A stretch of 64,000 nt of DNA. It comes from Antitrichia curtipendula (lineage: Eukaryota; Streptophyta; Bryopsida; Hypnales; Leucodontaceae). Under the pieces are notes generated by a model. The model did not search any database. It had not been told where the DNA came from and saw only the letters and a program-made list of their open reading frames with translations. The position numbers were made by a program, and so were the translations under genes. Below are positions 47,985-60,054 of the stretch, piece after piece (positions within the stretch are counted from its first letter, which is position 1; every line of letters starts with the position of its first letter). The stretch is from positions 5,456,001 through 5,520,000 of the forward strand of contig OX579635.1 in NCBI GenBank assembly GCA_951230915.1, in the 5' to 3' direction.

Positions 47985-49627
47985 AGCAAGACATCGTGGT
48001 GCTCTGTACGCGTCACTCAATTTGAAAAGATTGAATCGAACGAACACCATTTCTCTTTAATTTTCCGATAGTTAGGAGCGCCAACACTTTCTAGCTCTAT
48101 ATATTAAGGTTACTGTACTTTCAATTCAACTAGGCTTGTACTTCTTTCGTGCACTTCTATGCGTCGATAAAATCAGACAGTTTTCCCTTGTAATTCCCTA
48201 AGCATGAGGTCTCTATTAATAGCGGAAAACGGAAGAAAAATCAGCCAGAAAAAAAGTACTTAGAAGCAAGAAGAACGTTTCCAAATCACCGTTTTGTCGT
48301 GCCTTATTATTTCCACAAGATTAGCAATTGCAATTCACTTCTAAGACTCTTCTATCACAACCGCTTACTGTCCACACCTGTGATGACGCCACTTCACAAA
48401 AGCGGAGCTGAATAGAATGAAGGCGACGTTATTTCGAGAGAAAACAATGAACCGCGCATGCTCAATCTATTGTCGGAAATGACACAAAGCAGCTTCAATT
48501 GATCGGATGAAGCAAAGCCAACTAGAATTGAAAAAAGAAAATCCACTGAAAGAAGAAAAATCATTCCGCGCTACATTTTCTTTAAAAATCTTCAGATTCG
48601 TGATTGTAAAGCACTGACTGCTAAGACTAGCTTTTTTGCAACACCTACGACAACGATATTCACAAAATCAGAACGGACAAGAATGAATATAACATCAACT
48701 TACTGGAAGAGTTGAAAAGCATTGAACAGCAATGAATTAACACAAGCCTGAATTGATCGGATGCAAGCAAAATCAACTAGAATTGAAAAAGAAAACGGAC
48801 TAAAAGAAGAATAACAGTTCTGCATCACCTCTTTTAAAAATTTCTCTAGAGTACTGATGGTAACGCACTTCACAGCCGGCTCTCTTTCTACAACCGCTTA
48901 CTGTCAAAACCTAAGACAATTAACTCTCCTCCACAAATTTAGAACGGACATGAATGAATGCAATGCCAACTTACAGGAATTGAAACAAAGAACTGCATGC
49001 GCTGTTTGCTGCGGGAGTCAACACAAAGTAGCTTGAATTGATCGGAAGAAGCCAATTCGAATCGAAAACAACAACTTGATAGAGAATCCCGATGGCAGTT
49101 GCACAAATGCGAAGACGGAGACCAGCACCAATCGGCAAAGCGGAGCTGAGATGTGCGAAGGAGCGACCTGGAAGAGAAAATAATGCGGGAATAAAACAAC
49201 TAATTATTCTCTCAATTGAAGAATTTTTATCCTACTGACGGAAGCTACTTCACCTCAAGGCTCCTTGTTTACTCTTCTATTTACTTACATTTACTTGATT
49301 TCACAACATTTGCAAAGTTTTGAGGAGCACGTTTGAAAGATTTACTTCATAATCTTTATCTTTAAAGGAATCTTTTCATTATTTCTTGATCTATGGATAG
49401 TCTAGTTGAGAACTTCATAAAACTCACAGACCAAGCTTGAAAAAAAAGAATGAATGATTATTGTTTTAGCTTTATAGAAGTCTATATAATTTGTTTCCAA
49501 ATGGATATCAATGTTCCAATTTATTCAATTTATTACAATTTCTTGTATTATGTTCCTTATAAAGGCAATTATGGCCAACAAGAAGAATTTCTATAAAATT
49601 TACAAGTATTATTTAGAACATTTTTTT
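47985..49627. other. Expansin upstream region with long tandem repeat
   Basis: At about 48430-49220 a unit of roughly 260-280 bp occurs three times, marked by TTGAATTGATCGGATGAAGC-like and AACTAGAATTGAAAAAGAAA-like tracts near 48495, 48750 and 49035, and by ACCGCTTACTGTC tracts near 48360 and 48893. Related sequence reappears at 63885-64000. No gene is recognised. Confidence 0.6.
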
Positions 49628-50566
49628 ATTAACTCCTAAAAGACCAACATGCATTTTTTGGCAACATAGAAATTTTGGGCAGGTACATGTGACTAGAGAT
49701 TTGCATAATTTTTGTTTGAAATTTTAATAGAAGGTAGGGACAAGGAATATCTTTCATATGCACTAAATTTCATGACAATTGGAAATATGAGTAAAAAGTT
49801 ATGGCTTAATGTTATTTTTTTTTGTAAATGGGCAGTTCAGGAAGATTAAAAAAAATCACTTTTTTCATGAACAAAAAATTTGAAATTTATTTTCTAGAGT
49901 TTATATACGTGGAAAGCTTTGCATCATTCCATTTTGATCAATGAATCAAAAGCTATGAGGAATTTTAGTTTGCAGGTAGTTTTGGATTCTCTACTCTAAA
50001 ATAAATTTTGCAGTCTTTTATTTATTCAGTTTTCAATATTTTTTGAAAAAAATAAAATCATAGTATATAGAATGTTTATTACAAATTTTCAACCATTGGA
50101 ATTGGCATTTTTCAATTCCATAACTAAATTCTTAACAATTTTATGAATTGAAACATTCTCTACTTCTTTCTACTTACTATTTTTTTCCTATATGTAGTAC
50201 AATTACAAATGATCTAAAATTTTTGAGATCAAGCATGTAGCCAACTTGCCTTGAAGAATGAATCCAAAGAACCACCACCATTTGGGGCATTTTTTCATAT
50301 AAATGTGATCTAGCAAAGTGTAGTTGCCCAATTTTTTGTAGGGCCAAAAAAAGAGGGTTTGTCACTTCAAATGTTTATATCTTGCAATCTACACGGTGGA
50401 AATTTCTGAATTTTTTTTAATATATTCTTAAACCAGCATACTATAAGATCCTATGGTTATATGTGTCCAAAAATGTTTTTATTTTCTAAAATTTGGTGCT
50501 TGGCCTAGAAATGGCAGTTTGGAGCATTTTTGGTGAAAACATAGTCACGGTCCTTTAGGGGTTAAA
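49628..50566 (+). mobile_element. TIR-bounded noncoding repeat family, copy B
   Basis: Begins TTAACTCCTAAAAGACCAA and ends GGTCCTTTAGGGGTTAAA, giving imperfect inverted termini. It is about 940 bp and similar in length and internal order to 29990-30914. Shared tracts include TGTCACTTCAAATG, AAGATCCTATGGTTA and GAAATGGCAGTTTGG. No coding frame is present. Confidence 0.65.
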
Positions 50567-51811
50567 TATGAAATGATATTTGTATCTACTATAAGAAAAA
50601 TAAATGGAATCTACATTGTCTTTTTGGGGACAGAGATACAAACCTCTAACATTTGTTGCTTAATTTCTAACTAAAAAAGAATCAACGCCTTCCATAAACA
50701 ATAATGCATTAGCCAAATTTAAACAATAAATTTGATTATAAAAGAGAGACAACTAGAAGTGTATCTATTTTCAAGTGATTGCAAAAAACACCTATTGAAT
50801 TTGTTGTATTTTTGTAGTACTCATGTATTAAAAACAATTTGGATTCTCCATGGAATTCACAAGACAAACTATTTTTAGAGCCCTACTAAGCTATCCAAAA
50901 GAGGGAATCTTTTACACAAAGGAAATACACCTTGTGTAAATATCGGGATTGATAAGGTGTATATCTCAATTTCCTAATGTATTCTCCTTTTAAATATAAA
51001 ACACTAAATGCTACAACTTTCCTCTATTTAAATACTAATATTTGTGTACCAATGATTTGATACTTGGGTGTACAAAATGAATGACACTTGGATGTACCGA
51101 AGATGAGCAATAATAGAAGAAAAAGTTCCTAAATGTATGAGCAAAATAAATATAAACTTGGGTTTCTTTTGTCACTTCTTAGCTGCCGTCTTGAGAGTTG
51201 GGATTTTTTCTAATGACTTAGTATTTTGGAATACTTTAAAATTAAAATTAAAAATTTTATTTCATTTTAAAATATGACCAATGTATACACCTTTAAAAAG
51301 ATTGTATCCTAGGAAGATAAAACATAGAAAAATTCTCGAAGTAGGTAAACTAAACATATGCTTCTACTAATTCTAATTTAGATATCCCACATGGGTTGTT
51401 CTACCTCCTACCACCCTATGCGTATATAAAAAGCTTGTATCCCCTACTGTAAACACAAGACATGAACAACTTTTAAAACATAGTGAGTTAGGAGCTAAAT
51501 CATTATTTGTGAAGAATTTTTTTGCTCAATGTTTTATAGCTGTACTTTGACCAAGCTTACTATTGACAAGTCTCGAGAAATGACACCTGTGTTTCGTTTC
51601 TGATCATGGTGTTGAATATACTACACCATTTCATTTGTTGGATGAAATGGTGATGAATATACCTCACCATTCTACCAGGGAGGAGGCAATATTTAGTGGA
51701 ACTACTGAATGTTACGTGGATGACAATTTACAAACTAATTTGTATATCTACAGGGACAACAAGCTACAATAAGCTTCAGTAACTTCCAAATTGGTTTTTG
51801 GAAATACTTCA
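50567..51811. other. AT-rich intergenic DNA
   Basis: No gene recognised. The last 100 bp (near 51721-51800) match the DNA near 46960-47035 between the expansin exons, so the expansin duplication extends into this stretch. Confidence 0.5.
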
Positions 51812-52137
51812 ATGGAGAATTCTGTTAAAATGGCAGTATTCTAGGTGCCATTTTTAGACCGTCATGTTTGAACTGTAAAAGTGATATCTAGGATAGGTAT
51901 AGATTTCAAAAATCTTGAACTTTCATAGATTTCAAAAATCTAGGACAAACATAGATTTAGATTGTCATAGATAGAAAGTCCCATCTATGACAGATGTAGA
52001 TTTCAGAAAATCTGTAAAAGTATAGATTTCAGACATCTAGGGTTGTTGCACGATTCAGACCACCCGGTTTGAGCTGTAAAAAACGGCCAAAGTTAAAGAA
52101 TTTCACCATTTTAACAAAATTGCCCATTCCAGGCTAA
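51812..52137. mobile_element. MITE of the GGGCAATTTCGTTAAAATGGC family, copy 1
   Basis: The ends ATGGAGAATTCTGTTAAAAT and CATTTTAACAAAATTGCCCAT are inverted repeats. The interior is built of short AGATTTC-nAAATCTA palindromes. It lies between two segments contiguous in the expansin intron (near 47033), so it inserted after the expansin duplication. Confidence 0.65.
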
Positions 52138-52287
52138 CGGAATTGATGTTGGGAATTTGGATGTTCATCATTTAATGTTTTCTGTAAAGCAATTACTTCC
52201 AAGTATTACAGGTTTGTTCAACCAGTCAGGCATAATATAGTCAGCCTCAGAAGAATTCCAATACAAGAATTGCAGTCTACAGCAAGC

Positions 52288-52807
52288 ACCTCCGGTAGAA
52301 CACGGGGATAACACCGCCTTCGATCTTTGTGAGGTTTGTAATGCAGGCGTCGACAGATCGAAGTGTTGTTTGGGAAAATTGCACCACCCGCCTTGGGAGT
52401 TTTGGGGACAGAAATCAGTGGCCGTGATGGTCATGGATCGAGCGTAATTCCAGCACCAGTTCTTCTCCGTAGGCGTTTCCTTGATTTTCACGCATCGGAG
52501 CTGGAAACAGGCGCCGCAAGCAGTGCTCAGCGCCGATGCGTGAAAATCCTCGGAACAACTTAGCAGCTTCAATGCGTGAAATCCTCGGAACAAAGCAGTG
52601 CTCAGCGCCGCAGTCATGGCAACGTTGCCATGAGAGAATGTGTTTTCGTATGCGCAAGTGCCTCCCTCGGTTCCGTGACCATCAAGGGAACCATAGAATG
52701 TGGCATGGCCGTAGCCCATTCACGGGAACCGAAGAGAGCGCCGACAAAAGAAGCCCCGCTGCAAACGCCGCTTTCATTCCGAAGGCGGAGGTTATAATAT
52801 TCTCCAT
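52288..52807 (-). pseudogene. Broken alpha-expansin copy (exon 1 only)
   Basis: Starting from an ATG at 52807 the signal peptide region (ITSAFGMKAAFAAGLLLSAL) matches the intact gene. A deletion before GYGHATFYG then removes about ten residues and shifts the frame. Further on, a partly duplicated insert (FHALKLLSCSEDFHASALST) interrupts the CGACF region. A lost base after HFDLSTPAL shifts the frame again. The second exon (binding domain) is not present downstream. Flanking DNA on both sides matches the intact gene and its intron, so this arose by DNA-level tandem duplication, about 5.1 kb away, not by retroposition. Confidence 0.85.
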
Positions 52808-53643
52808 GATCGACGTCCCTGCAATTATAGAATTCATCGAAGTTTACAAGTTTACAAGCTGAGATTACGAGAACTCTTGAACATGAATTGAACAATGAAT
52901 TTAATATGTTGAATTGGCGCGAATCTACACGGAAGCTCCTGAAACTGGGACTGGCATAGATTTACGTTTCAGGCCTAGCGGTTTGAAACGTGCGAATGTA
53001 ATGAATTTGTGTGCAAGGGGAGGCTCTGACTCTTTCAGCTAGCCTGGCATGTGATGAGGCACATCGATCCGAAGATGTTCAATGCTCTCGTTTGTAAGAT
53101 GAACTTGGAACGTTTGTAAGATGAAGGGCCAGGGAAGTTGTTTCTGGTGCGGTTATCTGATACCCAATTGAATGCACGGCATGCATGCTTTTCAAGTTTC
53201 CGCTGGCCGGGGTTCCAGAGAGGGATTGGCCAACTGGTCTCAAGGCATTTACATCGGGTTCCAAAGAGAAAACTAAGAATCCTTCGCTCCTTCTTTAAGG
53301 TACCTAATGAATTCATTGACATGCAGGATATGAATATGATCTGCTCGCTACCGTGGATGTGCACCATGTCCGCATGAAATGCATCGCTGTACATGGATCT
53401 TGAAACGAATCGTTACAAACTGACAACGGAAGGTGCTCATTGTGGTCACAGGTACAGGCCGTCGAAGATCATATTCAGTTTTTTCATCCTGAAACTGGAC
53501 GGTGGTCCCAACGTTCCAACCAAGTGATCGAGGCAACAAATGTCATGTTTGGGAATAAATTAGCGTATGATTTTGCGATGGGAAGCTAGACTTATTGTGC
53601 CACATGGTACTGAATGAAGTCCCTGGAACGAGGAGAAGGGCAC
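52808..53643. other. Duplicated expansin 5' flank, then unassigned DNA
   Basis: The first 200 bp (through about 53000) resemble the expansin upstream DNA near 47700-47870. Beyond that no gene is recognised. The 53138-53377 open frame has no known domain. Confidence 0.45.
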
Positions 53644-53935
53644 GGGCAATTTGGTTAAAATGGCAAAATTCCACAACCTTGGCAGTTTTCACAGTTCATA
53701 CCAGGCGGTGTAAAATGTACAACAGTCCTAGATGTCTGAAATCTACAATTGTCATAGATGGTACTATCGCGGTTCAAATTGTGCGGTCTATAATCTAATT
53801 GAGTTATAGATTTCTGAAATCTATATAATAATAAGATCTCTTAAATCTATAACTATACTAGATGGCACTTTTATAGTTCAGACTAGGCAATCTGAAAATG
53901 ATACATGGAATACTGCCATTTTAACAAAATTCCCC
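53644..53935. mobile_element. MITE of the GGGCAATTTCGTTAAAATGGC family, copy 2
   Basis: Begins GGGCAATTTGGTTAAAATGG and ends CCATTTTAACAAAATTCCCC. The interior matches copies at 51812-52137 and 59319-59635, including CATAGATGGTACT and repeated GATTTCTGAAATCTA palindromes. Clear target duplications were not found. Confidence 0.75.
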
Positions 53936-54058
53936 ATAAAGACAATATTATACATTTGTCAAGAATCCTAATGTTTGTTTGTGCTACTCAAGGACACCAA
54001 TGTACCTAAAATTGATTGACATGCCAAGAAATCGGTCTCTTCAAGAAACTTATAGTAA

Positions 54059-54060
<2 letters not shown>

Positions 54061-54107
<47 letters not shown>

Positions 54108-54199
54108 AAGAATATTGGTTGTAGAATTTTATCTTTAACATGAATGGAACAGAAAAGAATATTGGTTGTAGAATTTTATCTTTAACATGAATGGAACGC
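54061..54199 (+). repeat. (TA)n microsatellite followed by a 47-bp tandem duplication
   Basis: About 44 bp of pure TA repeat ends at 54106. A 47-bp unit (starting AGAAAAGAATATTGG, ending CATGAATGGAAC) follows and is repeated perfectly at 54153-54199. Confidence 0.9.
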
Positions 54200-55395
54200 T
54201 AGCTCAATTATGTGTAGTTCAATTATTTGATGTAAAAATGATTGTTTAAATAGAAATCAACCATGATTTATGATTTCTTAATTTCTTGCAGCTTGAAGGC
54301 TGAATATGGGCAACTATAGAACCTACTTGAATTGAATTTTCACTAAACTAATTGTGGATTGCATCAACACTCAAGATTTTATTAGCTCAATTTAGCACAT
54401 AGTCATCAACTCAAGTGAGCCACAGTTGGAACTTACCAATTGAACTTTCTCTAGATTGATTGTGGATTGCATCAACACTTTAATTTAGCACAATTTAGCA
54501 CTTATCCTATTGTAGTTAGTTTAGGTTTAAAAATAATCAATATTGCAACTCATGTACTTTACTTTGTTGTTGATTTTGTGTTACTAATTATTTGATATTG
54601 TGCTTGTGCAATACAAATAAAGAACTATAATTGTAGCCCAAATCTCATTTAACAACTTTTTTGGGGGTGGATTGATCCAAGATTTTAATGAATGAATGAT
54701 TTCTAGACCTGGGTATTTTGAATGGGTCTTGTGTTGGAAATTGGTTGGTATACCTTAAGTCAAACAAATGCAATCATAGAAGCTTCAAATCTAATTACTT
54801 AATATGTATTGACTTTATCATCAAATTTGATTTTTACTTTTAAATAAGAAATTGTAAGTTTGCATCTAGAATTTGTACATTATTCATTCACAAGTTGTAA
54901 AATCAAAGGAAAAATCTATTGCTTTCTTTATCTCAAAATAAATATGTGGTTTCTAGTGAAAAATTGTGGGAATACCAATCATAAGGTCATATTTGTTATA
55001 TTCACACTTTTTGCAGTCTCATTTTTATCCTTGACTCAAGGATAAAATGCTTTATCTCTTTACTAGTAATTTTTTATAAATAGGTAACAACACCAACTTT
55101 TAAAATTTCATTATAGAATCATCATTTTAGAACTATTTATTTTTGGTTTTAATTACTATTTTTTTTAATTAATTTTTGAATAACTAGCATTTTATCTCAA
55201 AATTTGCAAAAATCTCAATACAACGAATATGACCTTTCATGGTTTTGTTTTTAAGACAGAGGGAGTATATTTTAGTGTTTAAACTTAAAAGTAGTATTTA
55301 AAGTTTAGATATGTTCATAACTATGACTATGATGATTCAACAATATTCTTGCTTGATATGACCTCCTTGCTTGATATGGTGTCCAATAACTTCAC
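54200..55395. other. AT-rich intergenic DNA
   Basis: No gene recognised. A diverged direct repeat near 54300-54480 shares GATTGTGGATTGCATCAACA. The stretch ends at the second assembly gap. Confidence 0.5.
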
Positions 55396-55595
55396 NNNNN
55401 NNNNNNNNNNNNNNNNNNNNNNNNNNNNNNNNNNNNNNNNNNNNNNNNNNNNNNNNNNNNNNNNNNNNNNNNNNNNNNNNNNNNNNNNNNNNNNNNNNNN
55501 NNNNNNNNNNNNNNNNNNNNNNNNNNNNNNNNNNNNNNNNNNNNNNNNNNNNNNNNNNNNNNNNNNNNNNNNNNNNNNNNNNNNNNNNNNNNNNN
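55396..55595. other. Assembly gap (200 N)
   Basis: Exactly 200 N, probably a placeholder of arbitrary length. Confidence 0.95.
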
Positions 55596-56251
55596 TTTGA
55601 CAATCATTGAATTATTAAAAATTGAAGGAATCCTACTAGAAAATTCAATTTTTCTATTGATTTGGTCACATTGATCTAGGTCACTTTCCTGTTGATTTGA
55701 TTACTATCCAAATCAAGAGAAAAGTGACCTAGATCAATGTGACCAAATTAATAGAAAAATTGAATTTTCTAATATTGGTGAAACAAATTTTTATTACTAT
55801 TGAAAAAGATAGGGTATTTTATTAAACTGGCATATTCTATATGCCATTTCTATACCGTGCTGTCTAAACTGTACAAGTGACATCTAGGATAGATATAGAT
55901 TTAAGATCGTGTGGTCCACACCATAAAAGTGTCGAAGTTGTAGAATGGTGTCATTTCGATGAAATTCTTCATAAAGCCATTTGCTTGATTTTGTGGACAG
56001 TCAAGTCAATGACAACTAGAAACTTCAAGTATTGTAGCCTTACCATTGAAGATTGTCAACAATATTTTTGAGCTAACAATGTAACGAAAAGATGCGTCAT
56101 GTCCATTTCCTCCCTCCCCCGCCTAGAAAATTGAGAGTCATTGATTTAAAAAAATTTTAAAAATCTTCACTCTTCCAATGCCATTGATCTTAAAAAACAA
56201 GTTTAGATATGGATATGGATATGGATATAAAATAGATAGTGATATGGATAT

Positions 56252-56286
<35 letters not shown>

Positions 56287-57874
56287 ATTGTATGGATGTA
56301 GATACAATATGGATACAAAATATGAAATATGAATACAAATATGAGCTACAAAATACAGAATACGGATACAGATATGAAATACAAGATATGAGATATGAGA
56401 TAAGGATACGGGATATGAGATATATCCCATATCAAATGAAACCCCCACCCCCACCTAAAAATTACAAAGGAGTGGGATGGGTGAGTACAAAAATAAATAA
56501 GTTTAATTTAGATTATTTTTTGAGCTCACCGCGGGATACAAAAATATTTAGTTTAATTTAAATTGTTTTTTGAGCTTACCAAGGGATGAAAACTATTTTA
56601 TTTTATTTTATTTTTGAGCTCATTGTGATAGTTTGTCACAATGACAATGACAATGAGCTCAAAAAATAAACATAATTACAATGCTTTGAGTTGTGCCCAT
56701 TGATCAATGGCTTCCTCCAAGTGAACGTGAATTTAAATGAATTTTATTATTTTCATCACTATTCAAATACTGAAGACGTAAACAAATCAACTCATAGAAT
56801 TTAAGTAGCCAGTACGTAGAAATCTGGATTTAGCACCACAGTCAACAGGAAGTAAAGTTGCAGCACACCATCAGTTAAGGTAGTGTGCTGTAATTGCGAC
56901 CCTCTCCTTCAAACCGACCCTATAATTAGTTGTAGAATGGATTGCAGGTGATCCTTGAATGGACCACTTTAGCTATTGAATGCATCAAGGAAAAATTGTT
57001 TTTCTATTGCAAGAGCCAATCATTGATCTTGATTTCCTCAAATCACTTTAGAAGTTGCAAGGGGACAGATTTTGGGAGACCTAGGGTCACAAATAGGTAC
57101 CTACAACAGAAATCTTTGAAAATTCATAACTAATTCAAAAATGCTTCAAAAAATATGAAACCACTTGTGTTACATTCGGCATCTATTTGAATTTCTCTGA
57201 AAAATGAGCTAAAAATATTTTTAATCATATAAACCTATGAAAAAGGCGAATCAGCCCTTAAAGGGTCGCTTTTAGAGCCTACTACCTTACTGAGTTTCTG
57301 GCGGCCATTGCGAAACCGTTCCAAAAACAAATGCAATTAAGATACAGTCTTCCGTACTGGTACAGTATAAGCATAGAATATGCTATGATGTGATTAAGCA
57401 AAACTCTATCACAAGTAATTAACATTATCTGTTACCTAAGCCAGTCATGCATGGGGCAGACTGGCACAGACTGAGATATTACGGCAGTCAAGCTGCCAAA
57501 CTGTTAAAGATATAATTCCAGTTCCTGCCAATACAAAATTTTGCAACACGTACTTAATTCTAGAGCTGTAGCCCAATCTAAAACAGATCGATTGACTAAA
57601 CCTCAATTTCTTTAAATTGGCGGCATATATTCCAATACTTTGGCTCATTTCAGAATTCAGGATGCATAAATCCATACCTGTCTGATCCTAGTTTGTGGCC
57701 TGAAATTTGACCTCTGAAGATATACATGTCACAATTTTTGGTTCCAGAATCTCGTCAAAGTAATGAAATTGACGATACTAGCTAAATGACTGGACGCCTT
57801 TGCAACGAAGATTAACACTTTGTCACTAACAGGGGGATTACTTAATCGATTGCAAAAATTCTCGTAGGTCGTTC
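55596..57874. other. AT-rich DNA with microsatellites
   Basis: A degenerate piece of the GGGCAATTTCGTTAAAATGGC MITE lies at about 55816-55975. A (GATATG)n, (TA)n, (TG)n, (GAGATAT)n compound microsatellite spans about 56205-56430. A short palindrome (TGAGCTCATTGT..ACAATGAGCTCA) lies at 56617-56663. No gene is recognised. Confidence 0.6.
55637..55770. repeat. Long near-perfect hairpin next to the gap
   Basis: Arms of about 61 nt (55637-55697 and 55709-55770) are near-perfect reverse complements around a loop of about 11 nt. Only a few mismatches occur. It could be a short foldback element or a small-RNA precursor; the sequence alone does not decide. Confidence 0.85.
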
Positions 57875-58285
57875 TCAGTCTCCTGAACCAACTGGAGACC
57901 GGTCACATCCTCGTAAAACAGTTTGCGAGATCGAGCCAGACGAATTCGAAGTCCCATCCATGAGCAAGGGAAAATCGCAGGTCCCGTCCGCAATCTCTAC
58001 CGTCTTCTTCATCGCGTTCATGGCACGACGGGATGCCCTCCGGTCCGCCTTGTTGAGTCGGCGTTGCTCTCTGATCGCTTTATGATTCTTCATCCGTCGC
58101 TCATTCTCCTTACTTTTCAATAGATTTTGCTCACTAAGAGCTGCATCTCGGTTGGCTTGGGAGATGCGTTCATTCTCGCGCTCTCTCTCCATCTCCTTCC
58201 ACTTCGCAGCTTTGGCAATGATGTTGCTATACTTGTCCATCAACTCAGCCCGACGTAACCGGTTTCTCTCATTTGGGTTCTCCAT
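57875..58285 (-). CDS. Hypothetical charged helical protein
   Basis: A 136-residue frame from an ATG at 58285. Residues 1-95 are very rich in Arg, Lys and Glu with regular spacing (ERNRLRRAELMDKY, KEMERERENERISQANRDAA, RRLNKADRRASRRAMNAMKK), predicting long alpha-helix or coiled coil. The last 40 residues are Ser/Gly-rich and uncharged. Composition is unlike the AT-rich surroundings, which supports a real gene. It may be the only exon or one of several. A weak candidate upstream exon at 58541-58831 has no recognisable domain. I do not recognise the family. Confidence 0.45.
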   Translation of the reverse strand: MENPNERNRLRRAELMDKYSNIIAKAAKWKEMERERENERISQANRDAALSEQNLLKSKENERRMKNHKAIREQRRLNKADRRASRRAMNAMKKTVEIADGTCDFPLLMDGTSNSSGSISQTVLRGCDRSPVGSGD

Positions 58286-59318
58286 GACGGACCTGGAGGT
58301 ACGTTGACAGTGGCCTCAGTTGATGCAATCAACAAACGCTACAACGTTGCAACATGAACAATCTTGAATTCAAACATGACTTGCAGAACTGGAAGGTCTC
58401 CTAGTGCTGTCGGTCAATGACTCTAATTGACAAAAAGTAAGTAATTAATTCCACCATCAGTTAGTAGCTGCACCACCAGTGATCTAGTAAACTCAATCCA
58501 GAAAATGAACTGAAGGTCGAAAGTACCTGTTGCAATGGCCCTACTGTAGAAGCGATCCAGAGCAGTTGGACTGGTGGAGCGCCTTCAAAGCACAAATCGC
58601 AGAATAATAATGCTTCAATCTCTGGTTGGAACCTCCTTTTATTCGCCTTCCCAACTCACGAGACCATCCACTGCTCTTCACCCCAAACCTGCTGGCTAGA
58701 TTAGCCTCAAATGTGAGACTACCGAGGCTAAAGTAACAAAATTGACGTTCAATGGAGTTAGCTCCATGCATGCACAAAACATTAAGTAATTTGAATGGAT
58801 CCTCAGTGCCCACCTCACCTATGAATTTCATTTTCTCAATTCCTTTAGAGCCGGTGCATCCTCTCCTTCAGGGCAAGCAATCAGGCTGTCTTGCTCCACA
58901 AACAAATCTACATGATTTTCTTAATTCTTTTTTTGGCACACATTGAAATTTCATTTGACAGCGAAAAAATGATACGACACATCCTCACCTGGAGGTTGAA
59001 AAGGGGAGAGATGGACGTACAACAAAACTAAGATCTACCAATATAAGATCTAACCCACCTAACCTCTTTGAGTCTGTGCCATCTCAGATTCTCAGACGCC
59101 TGCAGTCTGACTTGCTTTGGCCCCATTCGCTGTTAAAGTCAGCTAACATGCATAGCGTCCCCAGGAATCTACGTTATTTTTGCGCATATCATATTCCATA
59201 AAAAATAAAAAATGAACGTTGATCCTCACATTTTCCATTTAATAAAAGTTAATAATAACATCCATTTTTTGTAAAATTGGCGATATCCCACAAGCCAAAA
59301 ATTGTGAAATATCTCTAT
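58286..59318. other. Intergenic, no gene recognised
   Basis: Presumed promoter of the helical ORF and then unassigned DNA. The open frame at 58541-58831 (minus) has no recognised domain and no clear splice context, so I do not call it. Confidence 0.4.
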
Positions 59319-59635
59319 GGGCAATTTCGTTAAAATGGCGAAATTCCGTAACTTTGGCAGTTTTCACAGTTCAGAGCGGCCGCTCTGAAATGTTCAACTG
59401 TCCTAGATTTCTGAAATCTAAACCACTTATAGATGTCTGAAATTTACAATAGTCATAGATGTTGCTTTCAAAGATCAGACCGTGCGATTTGAAATGTACA
59501 TTAGTGCTAGATTTCAGAAATCTATATAAGACAAAGATTTATGTAATATATACCCCTCGTAGATGTCACTTTCGCAGTTCAAAGTGGCCGCTCTGAAAAT
59601 GGCATACGGAATATGCCATTTTAACGAAATTGCCC
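59319..59635. mobile_element. MITE of the GGGCAATTTCGTTAAAATGGC family, copy 3
   Basis: The best-preserved copy. Termini are near-perfect inverted repeats of about 22 bp (GGGCAATTTCGTTAAAATGG at the left; CCATTTTAACGAAATTGCCC at the right). If the flanking AT/AT is counted in the element, TCT flanks both sides, a possible 3-bp target duplication. It is noncoding. Confidence 0.85.
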
Positions 59636-59639
59636 ATTC

Positions 59640-59880
59640 TTCAGAAAGGTCTAATTTCAGGCTAGAAAGAAAGCTCGCGCCTATCCTGGAAGTACTGAGC
59701 AGGGCATGGTCCTCCTCGATCAGACACCTTGACAGTCGCCTCGCCTTCCTGAAAACCGCCCCCCTGCATTACCCAAACCAACTGCCGAAACGACTAAGGA
59801 ACGCCCGTGAAGCGCTGAACACAATTACAAGGAAGTTACAAAATTTGGGCACTCTGAAACACACTAATGCATGTAATTAA
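59640..59880 (+). other. GC-richer open frame, possible gene fragment
   Basis: Directly after the MITE a GC-richer tract stays open to 59880 and encodes an amphipathic stretch (ERKLAPILEVLSRAWSSSIR, RLAFLKTAPLHYPNQLPKRL). No domain is recognised and no start codon precedes it outside the MITE. It may be an exon fragment; support is weak. Confidence 0.25.
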
Positions 59881-60054
59881 TTAAGACGATTATACTGTAC
59901 TCCCAACCCCGCATATTTCCATCAGGCATTAATATTTCCAATTTATTATATGTACAGTCATTACAGTACAATAGAATCATCCTGTACAAGGTGTGTCAGT
60001 CTACGTACACTACATCACTGATCAAGCCAGTCACTAAATCAACGACCCATGCAA

